Shown one piece after another: positions 1-9,374 of a stretch of 64,000 nucleotides of DNA. Origin of the DNA: CAZVGZ01 sp964627605. Lineage in GTDB: Bacteria > Latescibacterota > MWCZ01 > CAZVGZ01. The number at the start of each line of letters is the position of its first letter. Position 1 is the stretch's first letter. Both the position numbers and the translations under genes were made by a program. The stretch lies in the NCBI GenBank assembly GCA_964627605.1, contig CAZVGZ010000011.1:1-64000 (forward strand), written 5' to 3'. The notes beneath the pieces were generated by a model. The model was not told where the DNA came from. It worked only from the letters and a program-made list of their open reading frames with translations, and did not search any database.

Positions 1-424
1 GCCCGTCATCTAAGACAAGCTGTCCAAGTGCTTGGGCGCCATACGCCAACCCGGTCACCCCCCACGCGGCGACGGTAACTGATCTACGTGATCCATCATC
101 TTCGACCGTCAGCAGATATGCCTGGTCTTTCACATCATCCGCTATCGATACATCGCCCAGCAGCTTTTGGCAGCGCTCGTACGTCTCCTGAACCGCCTTC
201 TGATCCGTGGTGAGCGTTACCACCGTGTCGGCCTGTTTTGGTGGGTCCAAAGCAGTGTGGTGGATAGCCACCGCACCGACGCTCTCCAATCGTTCGCTCA
301 GCCCCTCCATCGCCCACGGATCGACCGAAGGCGAGTGTCTTAAAGCAACCCTGCCCAAAGCCCATGTCTCACCTGTGAAATCTGCATGGTGGGGCGGTGG
401 CCAGAGCGTTAGTTTATCATCCAT
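1..424 (-). CDS. Glycoside hydrolase N-terminal fragment (GH20-type N-terminal domain), runs off the left edge
   Basis: The frame starts at an ATG at 424, preceded by GGGAG about eight bases upstream, and stays open for 141 residues to the window edge. The visible part reads like the small alpha/beta domain that precedes the catalytic barrel in GH20 beta-N-acetylhexosaminidases and some related glycosidases. Its clearest motif is the stretch ending in VAAWGVTGLAYGAQALGQLV, where the family usually has a similar G-x-x-YG-x-Q-T-L-x-Q-L. No signal peptide is seen. The catalytic barrel lies outside the window, so substrate and activity cannot be told. A GH67- or GH84-like enzyme shares this kind of N-terminal domain and is an alternative. 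Confidence 0.6.
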   Translation of the reverse strand, partial: MDDKLTLWPPPHHADFTGETWALGRVALRHSPSVDPWAMEGLSERLESVGAVAIHHTALDPPKQADTVVTLTTDQKAVQETYERCQKLLGDVSIADDVKDQAYLLTVEDDGSRRSVTVAAWGVTGLAYGAQALGQLVLDDG

Positions 425-469
425 TGATCAGACTCCCAGCCGGGCGTACCGGCAGTGATTGCGTCGTGT

Positions 470-479
470 GGGGGGGGGG
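470..479. repeat. Poly-G tract of ten bases
   Basis: Ten consecutive G lie between the start of the hexosaminidase-like gene (424) and the end of hisI (574). On the coding strand of the downstream gene this is a poly-C run about 46 bases ahead of the start codon. Such a run can vary in length by slippage and could alter promoter spacing, but it could also be a sequencing artefact. Confidence 0.6.
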
Positions 480-573
480 ACCGTAGATGGAATCGCTTGT
501 TGCGCAGTTGTAGAGGTCGTGGCATAGGGGGAAAGAGTAGCTAAAATCGTAGGCGACCAAGACCGACCACAGA

Positions 574-957
574 TCAGTGTACGCTGTCTGGATCGAATAT
601 CTTCTCACCATCCTCCACGAATGACCCGTCTTGCTGCAAACGGTAGAAGCACGAACGATACCCTGTATGGCACGCGCCGCCAACCTGCTCGACCTGAAAC
701 AGCAGAGCATCGCCGTCGCAGTCTATCCTAAACTCTTTGACGTGCTGAAAATGACCGGATTTGCCTTTGCCCTTGACCCACAGCTCCTGGCGGCTGCGCG
801 ACCAGTAGGTCATCAAGCCTGTATCCAGCGTCAGCCCCAAAGACTCTTCGTTCATATATCCGACCATCAGCACCAGCCCAGTATCAACATCCTGGGAAAT
901 GGCGGCTATCAAGCCTTTGTCGTCGAACTTCACTTTTCCTGTTATATCTTCGAACAT
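574..957 (-). CDS. hisI: Phosphoribosyl-AMP cyclohydrolase
   Basis: This 127-residue protein matches stand-alone HisI, which opens the purine ring of phosphoribosyl-AMP in the third step of histidine biosynthesis. The family core is clear: YWSRSRQELW near residue 50, then DCDGDALLF, then the QVGGACHTGYRSCFYR stretch carrying the zinc and magnesium ligands. Length is typical for monofunctional HisI; no HisE pyrophosphohydrolase domain follows. No other his gene is present in the window, so the pathway is dispersed in this genome. It is transcribed away from the deacetylase gene that starts at 1189, leaving a divergent promoter region of about 230 bases. Confidence 0.95.
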   Translation of the reverse strand: MFEDITGKVKFDDKGLIAAISQDVDTGLVLMVGYMNEESLGLTLDTGLMTYWSRSRQELWVKGKGKSGHFQHVKEFRIDCDGDALLFQVEQVGGACHTGYRSCFYRLQQDGSFVEDGEKIFDPDSVH

Positions 958-1188
958 CGCTTCCTCTATTTCAGGCGTCTACACGGAGTCCTCGGCATAC
1001 GACGCCATCCCCACCTGGCGTTTTCTGCAACGCAGCAAAACTCCCAGAAATTGCCCTGTACGGCATCAAATGTCAAGTGGTCCGCCATCATATTGGGCTG
1101 ATGGGCTGCCTCCTATCACACCTACTGTCGTATCTTTTCCGCCGACCACTTGGCCGTCAGACTACATTCGCCAAAAGGACAGCTTGGA

Positions 1189-2016
1189 ATGACGCAGTTT
1201 GTCTTCGCATACGACGTAGAGAGCGTGGACATAGCTCCCACCGCAGTGAATGTCATTGCTGATATCCACAGACGACACAACGTGCCGGCAACGATGTTTA
1301 TCGTGGGCAAAGTATTAGAAACCCACGGTAGGGCGCTTAAAGCGACACTGGACGACCCTCTTTTTGACCTCCAGACCCACACCTACTCCCACCGGATGCT
1401 CAAAGATAGCGGCCCCCACGGTCCTGCGCTGAATCTGGATGAGATGAGGGTCGAGGTGGGTCGCGGAAAAGAGCTAATCGAGGATGTGTTCGGACGTAGC
1501 TGCTTGGGCTGTCGCCCAGGGTGTGGATTCTACAAAGGCTTTCAGGGGCTGCCTGAACGGCTGGCGATTTTTGAGGAGTTTGGGATTGAGTTTGTAAGCG
1601 GATGGCTTCGCGACGAGTGGGACAGCATCCCAGCAGCGATTGAGGAGCCTCTCTGGTACTCAGATGACGGTTTTGACAAGATTCTGGAGATCCCAGGGCA
1701 CGGTTGGCATGACAATGTCCTCAAAGGTTTTGGCGCGAATATCACCCGCTATCCATCCCGCTACGAGTGGGCTGTGCCTCCGCAGACACTGACGAATGTG
1801 GATGAGCTGGTCGAACATGAGCTTCTCTGGGTCGATCAAGCCATCAAGGAGGACAAACCGTTCTTCTCGCCGGTGTGGCACCCATGGTCGCTCTACCGGT
1901 TCGATCAAGGGATGGGGATGGTGAAATCAATGATCTTGGCGGCAGCCGAACGGGGGATGCCCACAGCCACCTACAGCGACATCCACAAAGAGTGGATGTC
2001 ATCCCACCCAGCATGA
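1189..2016 (+). CDS. Polysaccharide deacetylase family protein (NodB homology)
   Basis: The protein (275 residues from the ATG at 1189, with AAGGA upstream) has the NodB homology layout of metal-dependent carbohydrate esterase family 4. An N-terminal beta strand carries the first acidic motif (FAYDVES). A helix with PATMFIVGKV follows, then the metal-binding HTYSH motif (H-x3-H), and later the WRDEWDS and HPWS segments. Such enzymes remove N- or O-acetyl groups from chitin-like or peptidoglycan sugars. No signal peptide is seen, so it is probably cytoplasmic and may act on small oligosaccharides or another amide. The first motif is DVE rather than the usual TFDD, as in several divergent branches. 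The exact substrate is unknown. Confidence 0.85.
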   Translation: MTQFVFAYDVESVDIAPTAVNVIADIHRRHNVPATMFIVGKVLETHGRALKATLDDPLFDLQTHTYSHRMLKDSGPHGPALNLDEMRVEVGRGKELIEDVFGRSCLGCRPGCGFYKGFQGLPERLAIFEEFGIEFVSGWLRDEWDSIPAAIEEPLWYSDDGFDKILEIPGHGWHDNVLKGFGANITRYPSRYEWAVPPQTLTNVDELVEHELLWVDQAIKEDKPFFSPVWHPWSLYRFDQGMGMVKSMILAAAERGMPTATYSDIHKEWMSSHPA

Positions 2017-2077
2017 ATTCAGGTTTGGAAGGACACACCTCCTGACTGACCCACAAACAGACCAGCTTGAGACAGGT

Positions 2078-3043
2078 ATGGTCATCAGGCGACACCGGTC
2101 GTTCTACGCGGTGCGCGTTGACCGCGCAGAATACCTGTGCACCGTCTCCAGCAAACTCTGGAAATCCCTGGTCTACCCCGAGGCCGCCAGCGGGTCACGC
2201 AGGCAGAGAGTAGAGCGGGTCAAAGATATGGCAGGCACCGCCGATCCGGTGGTGGTTGGCGATCTTGTCCGTGTCGAACTGTCAAACAACGAACAGGGAG
2301 CGATAAAGGAGGTCCTTCCCAGACACACTAAATTCGCGCGACGAGCCAGCGGAAAAACCGACCGGGAGCAGGTTCTTGTCGCCAATGTTGACATGGTCGT
2401 GCCGGTGTTCGCTGCAAAGATGCCTGCGATCGACAGGCGGATGCTCGACCGGTTTCTGGTGACCGCTCAAGCCCAGCAGCTGCCGGTGATGATCTGCCTC
2501 AACAAGATCGACCTCGTTGGAGGCGATGCGCCAGCGCGAAAGCTGTTGGAGCCTTATGAGCGATTGGGTCTGGAAATCATCACTACCAGCGCGACAGAGA
2601 GCGAGGGTATCGCCTCTCTACAAGAGCTTCTATCCGAACGTCTTTCGGTGTTGATGGGGCCATCAGGCGTGGGGAAATCATCGCTTCTAAACGTTCTTGA
2701 TGATGGACTCGGGCTGAAAGTCAGAGAGGTGACAGAGCGGTCTGGTAGGGGAAGACACACCACAGTCCATATGGAAGCGTTTCCGCTGCCATCAGGCGGC
2801 GCGGTGGTGGACACGCCAGGACTTCAACGACTGGGGCTGTGGGGCCTTCTTCCTGACAAATTACCCTATCTCATGCCGGAATTTGAACCCTATCTAGGGA
2901 GCTGCCGATTCGCCGACTGCGCCCACGGCGACGAAGATGGATGCGGGGTGCGAGATGCGGTGGATGGTGGTGACATCGACAGAAAGAGGTACGAAAGCTA
3001 CAAGGCGATGCGAGAAGAGGTTAGCCAAACGCCGCGACGATGA
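2078..3043 (+). CDS. rsgA: Ribosome small subunit-dependent GTPase A
   Basis: RsgA (YjeQ) is a circularly permuted GTPase that assists late 30S subunit maturation. The order seen fits: an N-terminal OB-fold (about 1-95), then G4 NKID at 142-145, G1 GPSGVGKSS at 194-202 and G3 DTPG at 245-248. A C-terminal zinc finger follows with C276, C281, H283 and C289. The ATG at 2078 begins just inside the usual N-terminal sequence. An in-frame CTG at 2042 has a strong GGAAGGA at 2027-2033 and adds twelve residues ending LETG, which look family-like, so the true start may be that CTG. The gene converges on the flippase-like gene with 6 bases between stops. Confidence 0.95.
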   Translation: MVIRRHRSFYAVRVDRAEYLCTVSSKLWKSLVYPEAASGSRRQRVERVKDMAGTADPVVVGDLVRVELSNNEQGAIKEVLPRHTKFARRASGKTDREQVLVANVDMVVPVFAAKMPAIDRRMLDRFLVTAQAQQLPVMICLNKIDLVGGDAPARKLLEPYERLGLEIITTSATESEGIASLQELLSERLSVLMGPSGVGKSSLLNVLDDGLGLKVREVTERSGRGRHTTVHMEAFPLPSGGAVVDTPGLQRLGLWGLLPDKLPYLMPEFEPYLGSCRFADCAHGDEDGCGVRDAVDGGDIDRKRYESYKAMREEVSQTPRR

Positions 3044-3049
3044 GCGATT

Positions 3050-4033
3050 CTACTCAGTCTTCGCTGCGTCCTTTAGCTGCCGAACGTCAATCTCAGACCG
3101 CAAAAACGCCACCCCCCCAAAAACAATCTCAATCCCAAGCCACATCAGATGGAAAACAAGAGAGAACGCTAAAGCCAACGCCGCCGGTACAGACAGAGCC
3201 GCGAGCGCCTGGATTGATATGTACTCATAAATCCCGACGTACCCCGGCGATGACGGCACCATCCCCGCCAACTGTAGAGCACCCTCCACAAACAGCGCGC
3301 CTATGGCACTAATATCGGCCCCAAGCGCGATTAGCGCCGACCACGTCGCAAGGGTCAGAACCGTCCAACTGGCTAAGGAGAGAAGCAGCGCAGCCACTGC
3401 TCGCCTCGGAGCACGGAAAATCGATAGCCCCACGACGAACTGCAAAACAACCTCACTCGCCTTCTCGCCCCACCGCTCCCCGGCTGTTCGGCCCACAATC
3501 GCCGACACCAAACCTGCGGCTCGTTCCTTATTTATCGCCAACACCACGATAACGACCACCGCCAAACCCACCGCCATGGCACCTGCTTGCTGTCCATCAC
3601 GCACCCAATCTGGCAGGTCGAGCGCACAGAGTCCGGCAAGCAGCATGAGAGAGATAACGATCATATCGAAAACCTTCTCGACCACTATTGTACCAAGACC
3701 AAAACTCTTGGGCGTACCGGTGAGCCTTCCAAGCTGAATCGCCCGCACCAGTTCACCGCCTCTTAGCGGCAGAACGTTGTTTGCTGCCAGACCCATCATC
3801 AGCAGAGACAGAGCGGTTCGGTAGGGGACAATCCGATCGGCGGCAATTAGTTGCCACCATCGCCACGCACGGATGAGGTATGACAGGAGAAGGCCACAGA
3901 TGGACAGCAACAGCCACACAGGCTCGACCCGACTAAGGGCTTCGACTATCAGTGAGAACTGCTGATCCTTGAACGCCAGGTACAGGAACAGGACGCTAAG
4001 AGCCAGGCCTATCCAGAAACTGGGCTTTCGCAT
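3050..4033 (-). CDS. Flippase-like integral membrane protein (UPF0104 / LPG synthase TM-domain family)
   Basis: The 327-residue protein is almost entirely hydrophobic, with about eight to nine membrane segments. It matches the UPF0104 family, named after the membrane half of lysylphosphatidylglycerol synthase and found in AglD-type proteins. Family landmarks include SYLIRAWRWWQL near residue 50, NVLPLRGGELVRAIQLG near 110, an EKVFD motif near 140, and QLAGMVPSSPGYVGIYEY near 255. Members move or act on lipid-linked substrates in the inner membrane. The soluble synthase domain of MprF is absent, so lysyl transfer is not expected. It ends a minus-strand series (aldolase, GH106-like glycosidase), but a 90-base gap leaves cotranscription uncertain. 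Confidence 0.85.
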   Translation of the reverse strand: MRKPSFWIGLALSVLFLYLAFKDQQFSLIVEALSRVEPVWLLLSICGLLLSYLIRAWRWWQLIAADRIVPYRTALSLLMMGLAANNVLPLRGGELVRAIQLGRLTGTPKSFGLGTIVVEKVFDMIVISLMLLAGLCALDLPDWVRDGQQAGAMAVGLAVVVIVVLAINKERAAGLVSAIVGRTAGERWGEKASEVVLQFVVGLSIFRAPRRAVAALLLSLASWTVLTLATWSALIALGADISAIGALFVEGALQLAGMVPSSPGYVGIYEYISIQALAALSVPAALALAFSLVFHLMWLGIEIVFGGVAFLRSEIDVRQLKDAAKTE

Positions 4034-4122
4034 CTATCTGTCTTGGCGCGACGGGGCAAGCGTAGGCGCACTAGATAACCTGATCGCCTGGGGCGGTGGG
4101 ATGGTGGGCAAAAACAAAAACA

Positions 4123-5085
4123 TTAGCCGTGCATGTCTCGAACGGACTGTTGATACTCCTGGTGCGCCTGGTCCACCGTGGCCGTCCGGTCAAGGACCGC
4201 CCTTAGCGCTTTGCACATGGCGCGGGGGTTGTCTTCCTGATAGATATTCCGACCGAAAAGAATAAGCACACCACCATATTCTGTCACGTCGTGCGCGAGT
4301 TGGAGCGATTTGCGGGCGTTGATGCGCGCTCCACCTAGAGCACCTATAGCAAGCGTGGGATCGAAGTCGCAAAACTCCTTCCACACTTCAGCCGTGGTGT
4401 ATGCTGTCTTGATGAACGCCGGGCGTTGGTCCGCCCTTAGATACGCCATCGTTCGTGTGATCGAATCGGCGACGTACTGCCCCATCGCTTCGTTGTCCAT
4501 TCCAGGCTGATTGACGTTGGGCAGGAACACTTCCAAGAAATGGCCAAGGTCGGGAGTCTTTGCCACATCCGCAGCAAAATCCAGATAGGTCCTCAGACTG
4601 CGCCAGTCAGCCTCAACGTCGTTGTTGAGGGTAAGCGAGTAGAGACCGAGCCTGATAGAACAGTCCCTGGCACACTCCATTCCGCTCTGATCAATCGAGC
4701 ATATTCCGCCTTGCGCCGGTTGTACCGTTGTAAACGGGATCGACGGACTATCGCGGTAGCGGCCGTGCCTGGGGTTCCATATGTTGGTCTCGGCGTTGAA
4801 ACGCACCAGTGGCGTGACGTCGATGTTGTCAAAGAACCGCTCTTTTAGCGCCAACACTTCAGCATCCGCAATGGTCATTAGAACCCCGTCAACATATCCG
4901 TCAGTGGCGGTGTCGCGGCAGAGCTGCAAAAACTCAGCGCGGTTGCGGGTGTGGAGTGTTGGGAACCACTCAGTGCCCAACCCGCGAATTCCGGTGGACA
5001 CAAGCGGGTCCGCAGCAAAAACCATCAGTGGACGATCTTTGAGCTTTTGAGGCTCCGCCAATCTTTCAAACACCCGGTCGCCCAT
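4123..5085 (-). CDS. Class I aldolase-like protein (DhnA/DeoC-type barrel)
   Basis: The 320-residue protein looks like a TIM-barrel class I aldolase of the DhnA (fructose-bisphosphate aldolase class I, FbaB) or LacD kind. A lysine in FIKTAYTT near residue 225 sits where the Schiff-base lysine is expected. The closing motif near 255-285, GALGGARINARKSL followed by GGVLILFGRNIYQEDNP, is characteristic of DhnA phosphate-binding loops. It probably cleaves or forms a sugar phosphate released by upstream glycoside breakdown. It lies 112 bases downstream of the GH106-like glycosidase on the same strand. Which sugar it acts on cannot be told from sequence. Confidence 0.7.
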   Translation of the reverse strand: MGDRVFERLAEPQKLKDRPLMVFAADPLVSTGIRGLGTEWFPTLHTRNRAEFLQLCRDTATDGYVDGVLMTIADAEVLALKERFFDNIDVTPLVRFNAETNIWNPRHGRYRDSPSIPFTTVQPAQGGICSIDQSGMECARDCSIRLGLYSLTLNNDVEADWRSLRTYLDFAADVAKTPDLGHFLEVFLPNVNQPGMDNEAMGQYVADSITRTMAYLRADQRPAFIKTAYTTAEVWKEFCDFDPTLAIGALGGARINARKSLQLAHDVTEYGGVLILFGRNIYQEDNPRAMCKALRAVLDRTATVDQAHQEYQQSVRDMHG

Positions 5086-5197
5086 CGCGGTTCAATCCTT
5101 GAAAAAAGAGCCATTCGTTCGCAAAAAACACAGTGACGAATAATGGCCTGTGAAGTCTCAGTGGTCAAGCCCATTACCGTTTTTTGGGCCAGACTTA

Positions 5198-8100
5198 TCA
5201 GGCCTCTATTATCCCCTGCTGCCGACGGAATATCGGGCGGTCTGTTAGGCCGTAAGGGATAAACCGCATCGGCTCATCCATCTCACCCATGTAGCTGTCT
5301 TCGCCGAAACCGACTTTGTGATGCTCTCTTGGCTCATAGTGCGGGCCCAGCATATTGCGAAGCGTGTTGAACACTTCGATTTCTACGGTGACGACACCGC
5401 CCCCTGCAGCGTGAGATATGTCAGCGTGCAGCGGGTGCCACAACACTGCGGTCTCTACACCTGCGACCTTAACCCGCGCCGATCCACTCAAGCCCGTCAG
5501 ATCAACGATCCACCTCTGGCCCTCTTCAAGAGAAGGCAACTGGACCTCAGTACGGTAACGAACACCCCCGGCGTAGAACGCCATTCCGCAGTCGAGCCAC
5601 GACCCGAACGGGATACTTCCTTTGGAAGCCGCTAACCGAAACTGAACGTTGTTGCTTGTCACCACGTCAAAATCGCCCAGAAAAATCGGCGCAGCCAGAT
5701 CGGTTCCCGGCGCAAATTTTCCTTCTAGCTCCATCGTGTGAGCACCCAGCCCAAGCGGCGGCAACGACGCTGTGACAATCGCCCTATCGAGATAGGTATC
5801 ACCCAACTCAATCGGGACCACATCGCCATCAAGACGCATCACCGCCCCGTTAGGCCACTCCCACGCCAGTGACACACCTTCCAAAGCATGCCCCTCGACC
5901 TCAATGCTGCATGTAAGAGTCGCAATACAGCCGCCCTGTCCGCGGACTAGTTCCTCCAACCGCCACATCTGTGTCCGACCTGTGGACTCCGAACCGTCTA
6001 TGCTGAGTGACCCCTCGCCGACCACCATCTGATTCGGCACGGTTCGCTTTGCGGTCCACTCTGTCTCAAAACTCTCTTTCGTCTCCCAATTCGCGATCTG
6101 AAGCGGCAGCTGTGAATTCACCGTCGATTCGACAACAAAACAGTGCGACTGACGAGGCTCCAAGTTTAGAGGCAGTGTCAACACCCCGTGGATCGGTTTG
6201 GCGGCTATCGAAAACAGTTCACCTGTCGCCATGTCCCACTCTGTCAGCCTTTCGTTCGAGGCGACTTCGAGCATCATTTTGGCCTTTGTAGTCTTTCTCG
6301 AAACATTTGCAACAAACAGGACCCGACGATCATCCCATCTACGCCGCTGAATTTTGATGTCAGGCACGCCGCCGCCATCCTTATCAACAAACCGGACAGA
6401 CTGCCCGACTGTCTTCCTCACACAGTCGATCAGTTCTGAGAAATCGCCGTGCCCAACCCCTTGGGAGATATTTCTGGCGTGTTCTCTGAAAAACCCCGCG
6501 ACACTCTCATCCGGCGCTCCTGCGCACATTGTCGGCGCGGTACCCATCGTCAGTATCACACCGCCAGACCTCACAAACTCTGCGAGCAGTTCCTGGGTGC
6601 TGCGTCTGATGGTGCATGACGGTGGCACCAACACGACACGATAGCGCCCCTTGCCTATCGTGAGCGATTTGCCATCAACGTCGCCATGGTCAGCCATAAG
6701 CCCTTCATCGCCCAGATCAAAATCTATCTGCGCATCCAGAAGCGACTGGCACAAAAGGTGAAACGCTTTGTCGATCACCTCAAACTCAAGATCGGCGTCG
6801 AACAGATAGCCTTCGCCCTTGTACTCATCCTCAGTGCGAAAATGCCGATATGTGGCCTGCATCGACTCCTGGGGATGGAGGACTAGCACATCCCTCATCG
6901 GCTCGCCCTGCGCCAGTAGCCAACTCTTCCTGGCGGTGTAATCACAGTATGGCTTGAACAGCGGCCAGTATGGCTGTTGTTCGCTTACAAACGGCGGACA
7001 GTCTGCCTTGCGATAGCCTCTGATTGAGTAAAACGACGCATGGTGTTGTATCACGGTGATCCCAAGCGCCATCTGGAAATCGTCGGCGGTCTTCATGGAA
7101 TCAAGACCCATCCAGTGTCCACCCAAGCCGTAGCTCTCACTCATCACACCAGGCTTGCCTAGCTGATGTGCAACCGATGTCGCCTGTTTGATGTTGGTCA
7201 CGTAAAACGCATACGCCTCACTACTGACCCTGGCGCTGTAGTTGTCGCCAACAAGAATGTCTATCCCAGACCAGCTTTGCAGCGCATGAAGCTGCATAGT
7301 GCTCCCCAAACTTCTGCATTGCTCTTTGAGCGTGGTCTCAAACTCGTAGTGACCTGTATATGCGATGCTGTTCTTCTCACACCACTCATACAGCGGCCTG
7401 GCAAACGCCTCCCTTAGCAGCTCGCCTACATGCGTCCAGAAATCGTACCGCACCTGGATGGCCCCTGCTACGTCAAAGAAGATCGACGGTAGAACGGTTT
7501 TTATGTCGTAACCATGTTTTTCAAAAAAGCCATCAAACAGCGACCCGGTCCAAGGCAGAATCGCCGCACCGGTGGCTCGGTGCCCTGGTGTGAACGCCGC
7601 TTCATCCATAAAAATGTGCTGAATCGTATCACCAAAATGTTCGCCGACCTGTTTCTTGTACTCCTCGTGCGTGAGCCGTATAAACGCCTCAGTAGCCTCT
7701 CGGTTGAGCGAGTCTATTCCGCCCTCGGCTCGCTCGGTAAACCAGGCAAGCAGTCGGCGACCTTTCAGGTCCAGCTCGTTCCAGATCATCGAAATGTCCT
7801 CGGTCTCAATCGGGTCCACCACCAGCGCCACACCACCGTTCTTGTCATGAACGTGCCCAGGAAGCGGACCTTGAGCGGTGACATCGAACACAGCAACCAA
7901 CTCACCGTCGGTGCGCGACTCCAGATCAGGATGGGCTGTGTCAGAGACAAAATCGTCCATCCGCAAACGACCTTTAACGTAATCTGCATTTAGAGCCTCA
8001 ACACGCTTGCCAGCGGACCCCGACGGCCAGCCTAACTCGTCATACAGCCACGCCAGTACTCCCCTCTCCTTCGCTCGCTCAGCCACCGCCTTGGTGCACT

Positions 8101-8299
8101 CAAACCATAGCGGCGAGAGATACTCCTCATTGGGCAATTCGCCCCTGGCATGGAGTACCGCTCCGCCAGCGCCGTGGTCAACGAGGTCGTCAAACTGCGC
8201 AACAAGTCTTTCGGCGTCCAGGTGATCGTTCCAGAACCAGAAAGGTGCAGGGCGATGAATAGCAGGCGGCGTAAGGAAAAGCTCTTTGGGGTCGGTCAT
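5198..8299 (-). CDS. Large glycosyl hydrolase related to GH106 alpha-L-rhamnosidases
   Basis: This 1033-residue protein begins with PFWFWNDHL and continues with WLYDELGWPSGSAGK near residue 95. Both are hallmarks of the broad GH106-like family of bacterial alpha-L-rhamnosidase-like enzymes. The N-terminal two thirds should form the catalytic barrel, and a beta-rich C-terminal part (about 650-1033) resembles galactose-binding accessory domains. No signal peptide is visible, so the enzyme is probably cytoplasmic and acts on imported oligosaccharides. It is followed on the same strand by the DhnA-type aldolase and preceded by the metallo-hydrolase, which suggests a sugar-catabolic unit. Substrate specificity is an inference; family members act on rhamnose-containing or unknown glycosides. 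Confidence 0.75.
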   Translation of the reverse strand: MTDPKELFLTPPAIHRPAPFWFWNDHLDAERLVAQFDDLVDHGAGGAVLHARGELPNEEYLSPLWFECTKAVAERAKERGVLAWLYDELGWPSGSAGKRVEALNADYVKGRLRMDDFVSDTAHPDLESRTDGELVAVFDVTAQGPLPGHVHDKNGGVALVVDPIETEDISMIWNELDLKGRRLLAWFTERAEGGIDSLNREATEAFIRLTHEEYKKQVGEHFGDTIQHIFMDEAAFTPGHRATGAAILPWTGSLFDGFFEKHGYDIKTVLPSIFFDVAGAIQVRYDFWTHVGELLREAFARPLYEWCEKNSIAYTGHYEFETTLKEQCRSLGSTMQLHALQSWSGIDILVGDNYSARVSSEAYAFYVTNIKQATSVAHQLGKPGVMSESYGLGGHWMGLDSMKTADDFQMALGITVIQHHASFYSIRGYRKADCPPFVSEQQPYWPLFKPYCDYTARKSWLLAQGEPMRDVLVLHPQESMQATYRHFRTEDEYKGEGYLFDADLEFEVIDKAFHLLCQSLLDAQIDFDLGDEGLMADHGDVDGKSLTIGKGRYRVVLVPPSCTIRRSTQELLAEFVRSGGVILTMGTAPTMCAGAPDESVAGFFREHARNISQGVGHGDFSELIDCVRKTVGQSVRFVDKDGGGVPDIKIQRRRWDDRRVLFVANVSRKTTKAKMMLEVASNERLTEWDMATGELFSIAAKPIHGVLTLPLNLEPRQSHCFVVESTVNSQLPLQIANWETKESFETEWTAKRTVPNQMVVGEGSLSIDGSESTGRTQMWRLEELVRGQGGCIATLTCSIEVEGHALEGVSLAWEWPNGAVMRLDGDVVPIELGDTYLDRAIVTASLPPLGLGAHTMELEGKFAPGTDLAAPIFLGDFDVVTSNNVQFRLAASKGSIPFGSWLDCGMAFYAGGVRYRTEVQLPSLEEGQRWIVDLTGLSGSARVKVAGVETAVLWHPLHADISHAAGGGVVTVEIEVFNTLRNMLGPHYEPREHHKVGFGEDSYMGEMDEPMRFIPYGLTDRPIFRRQQGIIEA

Positions 8300-8432
8300 T
8301 TCGCTCTCTTAAGTTGAGGTCGGTATGTCACGTTGCAGACGCAGATTTTGGATGGGATGCAGGTACTACATCGGTGGGTAGAAACGTAAAGCCGTTGGCG
8401 ACTGAAGCGGCACTAACAGGCGGCGCTTGAGA

Positions 8433-9281
8433 TCAATCTTGAGCAAATGCGCCAATCTCAAACCGACCCTTCTCGTCGCTACAAACAGTGCTCACAGGAG
8501 TCCGATGGTCGTGCTCCCAGATAACGCACAGCTCCTCGTCCGCAGCTAACGAAAGAACCCTGTCCCTCTCACGCATCACATCCAGAGGGAACAGGTCGTA
8601 CGCCATGACACACGCCGGATGAAGGTGTTTTGTCGTAGGGGCAATGTCTCCAGGAAACAGCGCCGACACATCCTCGCCATCAATCCGCACGGCCTGATGC
8701 CCATGGCTGTGCCCCCCGGTCTTAATCACGCTCACCCCAGCTACCAGCTCGGTGTCGCCGTCAATCAAGTCTACAAGCTCAGCGTCCATGAGCGGGTCGA
8801 AGTTTTCAGAGAGGTAGGTGCGGTAGTTAAGCGCAATCGGGTTCTGCGCTGCCTCCCACTCATCTTTTTGCACGCAGTGTTTGGCGTTGGGAAATGTAGG
8901 GGACAGACCGCCGTTAGAGTCGCGCACAGTGCAGCCACCGGCGTGGTCATGGTGCAGGTGCGTCAAAATCACCGTATCGATCTTGTCAGTTGACACGCCG
9001 AGATCATCGAGCGCCTGTTTGAGCAGCCAATCGGTCGAAGTAGAGTAGATCGCCCGCTGCTTGTCGCTGAGCTTGCCACCGACGCCGCTGTCCACCAGGA
9101 CAACATTCGACGGTGTTCTTATGAGTAGGCAGTTGATGGCAAGTTCGATCCGGTTGTTCTCGTCCGGCGTCACCCATTTTCCCCACAGCGGTTTTGGTAC
9201 CACGCCAAACAGTGTGCCACCATCCAGCCAGAACGGCCCGTCGTACAACACGTCTACATTAACGCCGCCCAGGTCTATCAT
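8433..9281 (-). CDS. Metallo-beta-lactamase-fold hydrolase
   Basis: The 282-residue protein has the MBL-fold signature HLHHDHAGG (H108, H110, D112, H113), then a third histidine in TGGHSHGH near 195 and an aspartate in FPGDIAP near 215. These would bind two zinc ions. The family closest in layout is the AHL-lactonase/quinoprotein-relay-type hydrolase group, which opens lactones or cleaves other esters. No signal peptide is seen. It starts 94 bases after acs, and the strong terminator between the two suggests it has its own promoter. The ATG at 9281 has GAGGAA upstream. The substrate is unknown; a sugar lactone would fit its glycosidase neighbour. Confidence 0.8.
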   Translation of the reverse strand: MIDLGGVNVDVLYDGPFWLDGGTLFGVVPKPLWGKWVTPDENNRIELAINCLLIRTPSNVVLVDSGVGGKLSDKQRAIYSTSTDWLLKQALDDLGVSTDKIDTVILTHLHHDHAGGCTVRDSNGGLSPTFPNAKHCVQKDEWEAAQNPIALNYRTYLSENFDPLMDAELVDLIDGDTELVAGVSVIKTGGHSHGHQAVRIDGEDVSALFPGDIAPTTKHLHPACVMAYDLFPLDVMRERDRVLSLAADEELCVIWEHDHRTPVSTVCSDEKGRFEIGAFAQD

Positions 9282-9312
9282 CAGAAAAATTCCTCTGCCT
9301 CAACGTGCAACC

Positions 9313-9347
9313 AAAAAAAGAGGGGCCGCCAATCTGTGGGCAGCCCC
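9313..9347 (-). terminator. Rho-independent terminator of acs
   Basis: On the minus strand GGGGCTGCC (9347-9339) pairs with GGCGGCCCC (9330-9322) across an eight-base loop, with one G-U pair, and is followed by TCTTTTTTT. It lies 28 bases past the acs stop codon. Confidence 0.85.
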
Positions 9348-9374
9348 GGTGATACGATTCCAACCTACGCCGCC

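Noticed and set aside
631..1101. Long plus-strand open frame across hisI
   Set aside because: It is antisense to a well-supported hisI gene and has no protein-like features.
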